Shown in pieces: positions 60,202 to 64,000 of a stretch of DNA of 64,000 nt (its first letter is position 1; each line of letters begins with the position of its first letter). The notes below the pieces were generated by a model that had not been told where the DNA came from, ran no database searches, and saw only the letters and a list, made by a program, of their open reading frames with translations. A program made the position numbers and the translations under genes. The stretch lies in the NCBI RefSeq assembly GCF_015533855.1, contig NZ_AP024154.1:4780501-4844500 (forward strand), given 5' to 3'. The DNA comes from Echinicola sp. 20G. Lineage in GTDB: Bacteria > Bacteroidota > Bacteroidia > Cytophagales > Cyclobacteriaceae.

Positions 60202-60234
60202 AGATTAATCAGGATATAACCCGAATTCCAAAAT

Positions 60235-61041
60235 ATGAAGAAAGAATTACACGCTTTCTTAACAGCAGTAATGTTCTATACCAGAATCCCTTGCCCGTCT
60301 TGGGTGGATCACTCCGAGGAGTATTTGATTTATTCTCGCAAATATTTCCCACTGATCGGTTGGATTGTAGGTGGTCTTTCTGGCTTGACAGTTATAGGCC
60401 TTTTGAACATACTGTCCATCAACCTTGCCGTAATATTGTCCATTGCCGTTTCCATCATCACAACAGGTGCCTTTCATGAAGATGGTTTTGCTGATACCAT
60501 GGATGGTTTTGGAGGTGGATGGACCAAAGAAAAGATCCTCACCATCATGAAGGACAGCAGGTTAGGAACTTATGGATCCATCGGACTGCTCATCATGATT
60601 CCATTGAAATTCCTCGCACTTATTGAATTAGTGAGTTGGGCCGAAACGAATGCTTTTTCCTTTGATTTTTACCAAGTGATCTTGGCCTGTTTTATTTCTG
60701 GCCATTCGGTCAGTAGATTTATGGCCCTGACCTTTTTCAAAAGTCATGAATATGCCAAGATCAATGATAATATCGGCAGTAAATCCAAGCCTATAGCCAA
60801 GGGAGAGTTACCCCTCATCGACTTATTTATAGCCTCAGTATTTGGACTGCTCCCACTTGCGCTTTTCGAAAACTATGCAGTTTTCTTGGCGCTTTTACCC
60901 TGCTTTGTAGCCAAATGGTGGCTGGGGAAATGGTTCAACAAATGGATCGGTGGCTACACTGGAGATTGCCTTGGTGCCGTACAACAAGTAACCGAAGTTG
61001 TTTTCTACCTGAGTATTTTAGTAATATGGAAATTCACCTGA
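60235..61041 (+). CDS. cobS: Adenosylcobinamide-GDP ribazoletransferase (cobalamin synthase)
   Basis: A 268-aa integral membrane enzyme that joins adenosylcobinamide-GDP and alpha-ribazole (phosphate) to form cobalamin. The conserved cytoplasmic motif HEDGFADTMDGFGGGWTKEKILTIMKDSRLGTYG (Asp-rich, metal binding) is at about residues 79-112, and six to seven hydrophobic helices surround it. The opening FLTAVMFYTRIPCPSW and GYTGDCLGAVQQVTE near the C-terminus are also typical. It is 33 nt after cobT and its last 16 nt overlap the start of cobC. Confidence 0.95.
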   Translation: MKKELHAFLTAVMFYTRIPCPSWVDHSEEYLIYSRKYFPLIGWIVGGLSGLTVIGLLNILSINLAVILSIAVSIITTGAFHEDGFADTMDGFGGGWTKEKILTIMKDSRLGTYGSIGLLIMIPLKFLALIELVSWAETNAFSFDFYQVILACFISGHSVSRFMALTFFKSHEYAKINDNIGSKSKPIAKGELPLIDLFIASVFGLLPLALFENYAVFLALLPCFVAKWWLGKWFNKWIGGYTGDCLGAVQQVTEVVFYLSILVIWKFT

Positions 61042-61574
61042 TCAGACATACTACTCCTCAAATTGCAAAGGGGATTTGCTATGGACAATCAGATATTGAA
61101 ATTGCCGACACTTTCGAGGAAGAAGTTACTCTTATTAAGAAAAACCTTCCCCGTTTGAATCCTGACTTTGCTGTTTTTAGCAGTCCATTAACAAGATGTA
61201 AAAAACTGGCCGTAAACTTCTTTCGTTCCCCTATCACTTTGGACAGTAGGTTAATGGAGTTGAATTTTGGAGAATGGGAGCTAAAAGCATGGAATGACAT
61301 TCCCAAAGAAGAAATCAACCCTTGGATGAAGGACTTTGTCAATACTCCCTGCCAAAACGGAGAATCTTATCAAGACCTCTACCAGCGCTGTGTGGATTTT
61401 CTTACTGAATTAAAAAGCTCCGATGTCCAACAAGCTGTCATCATCACTCATGCTGGACCTATCAGGGCAATGAACGCCTATCTGAACAACATAGACTTAA
61501 AAGATTCATTTGACCTGAAAGTGGACTATGGACAAGTAATTACATTTAGCATGAATAAGCTGATCAAACAATAA
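61026..61574 (+). CDS. cobC: Alpha-ribazole phosphatase (histidine phosphatase family)
   Basis: A 182-aa histidine phosphatase that removes the phosphate from alpha-ribazole 5'-phosphate or cobalamin phosphate. The ATG at 61026 gives MEIHLIRHTTPQIAKGICYGQSD, the CobC-specific N-terminus with the RHT phosphoacceptor histidine and CYG(Q)SD; longer frames upstream lie inside cobS and do not match. LMELNFGEWE (Glu) and VIITHAGPIRA (second His) follow. It overlaps cobS by 16 nt in a different frame, which supports tight coupling. A terminator lies about 100 nt downstream, ending the operon. Confidence 0.93.
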   Translation: MEIHLIRHTTPQIAKGICYGQSDIEIADTFEEEVTLIKKNLPRLNPDFAVFSSPLTRCKKLAVNFFRSPITLDSRLMELNFGEWELKAWNDIPKEEINPWMKDFVNTPCQNGESYQDLYQRCVDFLTELKSSDVQQAVIITHAGPIRAMNAYLNNIDLKDSFDLKVDYGQVITFSMNKLIKQ

Positions 61575-61670
61575 TAAAGCACTAAAAACCAACATATTAA
61601 TTTTGATTCGACACAAATTTTAATTACTTTAGAAGTGAAGATAGTCTAAGCATTATTTTCAAGGTATAAT

Positions 61671-61708
61671 GACCGGAGTCAGCAGTTCGCTCTCCGGTCT
61701 CATTTTTT
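61671..61708 (+). terminator. Terminator of the cobalamin operon
   Basis: GACCGGAG (61671-61678) and CTCCGGTC (61692-61699) form an 8-bp GC-rich stem, with an inner AGC/GCT pair, followed by TCATTTTTT. It also lies 10 nt before the convergent PLD gene's stop. Confidence 0.88.
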
Positions 61709-61717
61709 GTAGCCACC

Positions 61718-62968
61718 TCATTCAATCCTTTCCCACATCATATCAAAATTATCGGAGAAACTTTGCGCAACAGGATTGTTCTTCAACAGAAACCGATGCT
61801 CTGCATGCTTACCTATCGCATCTATCGTCATATTGGCCGTTCCAGTCATGACATTTTGATGGGTGAAGTCAACGATGTATTTCTGATGCATCATCCTTTT
61901 GCCCATCTTTACCGTAATTGGTATATGCTCTCGAGATGCTATTTCCTGTAAGCGATCTGCGGTGGTCTTTCCAGCCCCTCTATCCAAAATAACCTTTACC
62001 TGCACTCCTCTTCTCGCAGCTTCTAATAATGCATTGAATTCTGCCACTCGGGCGGATAAGGCAAACATCGCCACTTTAAGTACCGTTTGGGGAATGGCCC
62101 TTTTAATGATATCCAAAGAAACCGTGGTGATATCCAATGGCACTTCCTTTTCCGAGCCGCCATCTTTTTTTAACAGAAATTTTCTGGTTCTATTTGGGAA
62201 GGCAAAACCAGGATAAACTTTTTGGTCAAAGGGATTCATTCCAGAAAAAGCCACCAATGAATCGCTCTCTATAAACCTTTTTCTAGTTTCCCCTAAAAAT
62301 TGATCTTCAACCATTCGAGCAGCAATAGCTTTGGCGGGATTGGGAAAATATCCCTTTCGATTAGCTGCCTCGATCATTTGAACATGCTCTTGCGCTTCAA
62401 AGAAAGTAAGGGAAAGCCCACCTCCTTCCCAAATGGCATTGAATTCGTTCCTAAATGCATCAAAGAGCGTATCAGTAATGGATGAAGCCGTGATTTTTAA
62501 CAGGTTTTCATAGCTCCTATTGGATTTCTTGGTCCAATTATAACTACCTGCCAGCATCACCTTTGCTTCACTCTCGACACTCACCATCAAGGTTTTGTGG
62601 TGCAAAAAACCGTAACTGGCCTTATAATCCCATTCCAATTTCTGGCTATCTTCATTCCAATGATAAGGAAAATCATATTTAAGTCGGACATGTAAATTGG
62701 GATGTCCCTCCTCCACCAGCACCAACAACTTTCTGTCTTTATCACTGGATATATTACCCCAATCTGCCAATATTCTTATTTCCAAGCGAGGGCATAAAAG
62801 CAACAGCTCCCTCAACTTCCTGTATATCAACTCATCCGTAAATGAAAAAACCATCAAATCCAACTGAACATGTTGCTCTTTCCAATCCAAAACAGCGTCA
62901 AGTTCCATCAACACCCTTTCCTGAAGGGAAACTGGGTCATCACTGCATGAAAAATATGCTTGAATCAT
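61718..62968 (-). CDS. Phospholipase D-superfamily protein with degenerate HKD motifs
   Basis: A 416-aa cytoplasmic protein with two PLD-type motifs. The first (about residue 123) reads HHKTLMVSVES then MLAGSYNWTKKS: the HxK is kept, but Ser stands where Asp is expected in HxK-x4-D. The second (about residue 363) reads HQKYIVDFTHQN then MTGTANMT: the Lys-to-Asp spacing is one residue short. Both are followed by the usual GSxN/GTxN element. The family includes nucleases, phospholipases and cardiolipin synthases. The first 100 residues show no signal peptide. Function is uncertain; it could be a nuclease-like enzyme. It converges on the cobalamin operon. Confidence 0.75.
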   Translation of the reverse strand: MIQAYFSCSDDPVSLQERVLMELDAVLDWKEQHVQLDLMVFSFTDELIYRKLRELLLLCPRLEIRILADWGNISSDKDRKLLVLVEEGHPNLHVRLKYDFPYHWNEDSQKLEWDYKASYGFLHHKTLMVSVESEAKVMLAGSYNWTKKSNRSYENLLKITASSITDTLFDAFRNEFNAIWEGGGLSLTFFEAQEHVQMIEAANRKGYFPNPAKAIAARMVEDQFLGETRKRFIESDSLVAFSGMNPFDQKVYPGFAFPNRTRKFLLKKDGGSEKEVPLDITTVSLDIIKRAIPQTVLKVAMFALSARVAEFNALLEAARRGVQVKVILDRGAGKTTADRLQEIASREHIPITVKMGKRMMHQKYIVDFTHQNVMTGTANMTIDAIGKHAEHRFLLKNNPVAQSFSDNFDMMWERIE

Positions 62969-63066
62969 ATACCTAAAATAAACAATTCAAAAGGATCTGC
63001 TCACCTACTTTATAAATTCTGAAAAAAATCATTCGAAGATTTGCACGCTGAAAATTAAATTCATTA

Positions 63067-63096
63067 TTTAGTGTCATAATACACTATGACACTAAA
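63067..63096. promoter_or_regulatory. Perfect 12-bp dyad, probable operator of the ABC operon
   Basis: TTTAGTGTCATA (63067-63078) and TATGACACTAAA (63085-63096) are exact reverse complements with a 6-nt spacer, ending 10 nt before the ABC ATP-binding gene's ATG. Sites of the TAGTGT-ACACTA type near ABC operons are typical for GntR/YtrA-family regulators in Bacteroidota and Firmicutes. No gntR gene is in the window. Confidence 0.7.
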
Positions 63097-63106
63097 ACAC
63101 TAAGTA

Positions 63107-63943
63107 ATGATTTTATTAAAAAACATGAGTTTTGCCCACAAAAAGCAAACTCAACTTTTCGATCAAATGGACTGGGAAGTTCAGCCTGGCCAGGTCATTG
63201 GACTTTTAGGAAAAAACGGTGCGGGAAAATCCACCTTACTGAGATTGATCAGTGGACTACTCAATCCGAAACAAGGCGAGATTCAGGTCAATGGTTTCAA
63301 GCCCTTCAACCGTTCTCCTTTCTTTTTGCAAGATTTGATGCTACTGCCAGAAGAAAACTTTCTACCAGAAAAGACACGAATCCAACGGTACATTAATTCC
63401 TTAGCGCCATTTTATCCTCAGTTTGACCGCGATAAGATGACCGAATTACAAAAAGCCTTTGACCTGCCCTTCGACCAAAAACTGGGCAGCATGTCCTATG
63501 GTCAAAGAAAGAAGTTGTTGATAGCCTTTGCTTTGGCTTCTGGCTGCAAGACCATCCTTTTGGATGAACCCACCAATGGACTGGACATTCCTTCCAAAAG
63601 CCTGTTTAGAAAGCTGGTCACTGCACACATGCAAGAAGACCAAACCATTATCATCAGCACCCATCAAGTCAAGGATGTAGAAAACCTGATTGACAGGGCC
63701 GTCATCATCAACCAGGGTAAGGTCATTTTTGATCAGGATATGCTGGATATTGCAGACCAATGGCATTTTGGATTTTCACAAACTCCATCAGAAACCAGTG
63801 TCTATGTAGAAAAAAGCATGGGAGGCCATCATTTCATTGCTCCGCTTCAACCTGGCCAACAAGCTTCCCAAGTTTCCTTGGAGCTCCTTTTTAATGCTGT
63901 GATCAGCAACCAGCTTCATTTACCACAAGCCGTGAAAGTCTGA
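63107..63943 (+). CDS. ABC transporter ATP-binding protein
   Basis: A 278-aa ATPase subunit. Walker A is GLLGKNGAGKSTLL (about 34-47); the Q-loop region is LLPEE; the signature is MSYGQRKKL in place of LSGGQ; Walker B is TILLDEPTNGLD; and the switch His is in ISTHQVKDV. A C-terminal extension of about 60 residues follows. The pattern fits YtrB/EcsA-type export ATPases. A membrane protein gene begins 4 nt later and continues past the window. The 12-bp dyad upstream suggests repression by a GntR-family protein. Confidence 0.92.
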   Translation: MILLKNMSFAHKKQTQLFDQMDWEVQPGQVIGLLGKNGAGKSTLLRLISGLLNPKQGEIQVNGFKPFNRSPFFLQDLMLLPEENFLPEKTRIQRYINSLAPFYPQFDRDKMTELQKAFDLPFDQKLGSMSYGQRKKLLIAFALASGCKTILLDEPTNGLDIPSKSLFRKLVTAHMQEDQTIIISTHQVKDVENLIDRAVIINQGKVIFDQDMLDIADQWHFGFSQTPSETSVYVEKSMGGHHFIAPLQPGQQASQVSLELLFNAVISNQLHLPQAVKV

Positions 63944-63947
63944 GAAT

Positions 63948-64000
63948 ATGGATGCACAAAATGAATTCTTTAGCCTAAGCCGGTTTTGGAACCTGCTTAA
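63948..64000 (+). CDS. Start of ABC transporter permease (truncated by window edge)
   Basis: Only 17 codons are visible, MDAQNEFFSLSRFWNLL, with no stop before the window ends. It starts 4 nt after the ATPase gene and probably encodes the membrane subunit. The identity is inferred from position only. Confidence 0.5.
   Translation, partial: MDAQNEFFSLSRFWNLL

Noticed and set aside
60915..61025. A longer N-terminus for cobC from an ATG inside cobS
   Set aside because: The 37 extra residues are an out-of-frame reading of cobS; the RHT motif sits at the usual distance from the ATG at 61026.
1..64000. CRISPR arrays, tRNA or rRNA genes, IS elements, integrases
   Set aside because: No regularly spaced repeats, cloverleaf-forming segments with CCA-like ends, transposase or integrase reading frames were seen on either strand.

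Overview
The window looks like chromosome from a Bacteroidota bacterium of the Cytophagales, most like the Cyclobacteriaceae (Algoriphagus/Echinicola/Cyclobacterium type). This rests on gene content: a SusC/SusD pair with a hybrid two-component sensor, many large TonB-dependent receptors, a TamL-type lipoprotein, TAnnTTTG-like -7 promoter elements, mostly poor Shine-Dalgarno sequences, and about 40% GC coding DNA in AT-rich spacers. No tRNA, rRNA, transposase, prophage or CRISPR array was seen.

Layout. 1-3.7 kb: the end of purC, a STAS protein coupled to RNase Z, a queuosine-precursor transporter and a DoxX protein. 3.8-9.4 kb: a probable operon of one TonB-dependent receptor and two tandem lipoproteins of the Ca2+-dependent PI-PLC family, preceded by two identical dyads (GTTCA-N12-TGAAC). 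9.4-11.7 kb: AT-rich accessory stretch with three unrecognised genes and a 560-nt gene-free gap. 11.7-22.5 kb: housekeeping genes (BASS transporter, TrmH methyltransferase, tamL, hemF, PAP2 phosphatase, ribE, pcm, thioesterase, a kinase-like orphan, dps). 22.5-29.6 kb: ppc, a beta-propeller lactonase, a cold-shock protein, menC and queA. 29.6-36.7 kb: a LytTR regulator and a tetR-tolC-adaptor-RND efflux operon. 36.7-40.7 kb: a HAD hydrolase, two small orphans in AT-rich DNA that also holds two DnaA-box-like 9-mers, and a YghZ-type aldo/keto reductase. 40.7-55.0 kb: a glycan-uptake locus (hybrid sensor, SusC, SusD, a surface glycan-binding protein, a large FG-GAP/UnbV lipoprotein) with no recognisable carbohydrate-active enzyme. 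55.2-61.7 kb: a cobalamin riboswitch and a seven-gene B12 salvage operon (btuB-like receptor, a Cys-rich protein, cobU, a Dph6-like ATP pyrophosphatase, cobT, cobS, cobC). 61.7-64 kb: a PLD-family protein and the start of an ABC transporter operon behind a perfect 12-bp dyad.

How the genes fit together. The B12 operon should import corrinoids through the BtuB-like receptor, activate cobinamide (CobU), activate and attach the lower ligand (CobT, CobS) and remove a phosphate (CobC). No corrin-ring synthesis genes are present, so this looks like salvage. The PI-PLC locus pairs outer-membrane import with two putative phosphodiester-cleaving lipoproteins. The Sus-like locus couples periplasmic glycan sensing to SusCD expression. 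The least explained parts are the Dph6-like enzyme inside the B12 operon, the PI-PLC pair in which one copy has lost a predicted metal ligand, the FG-GAP/UnbV protein attached to SusCD, and the kinase-like orphan at 20.7 kb.
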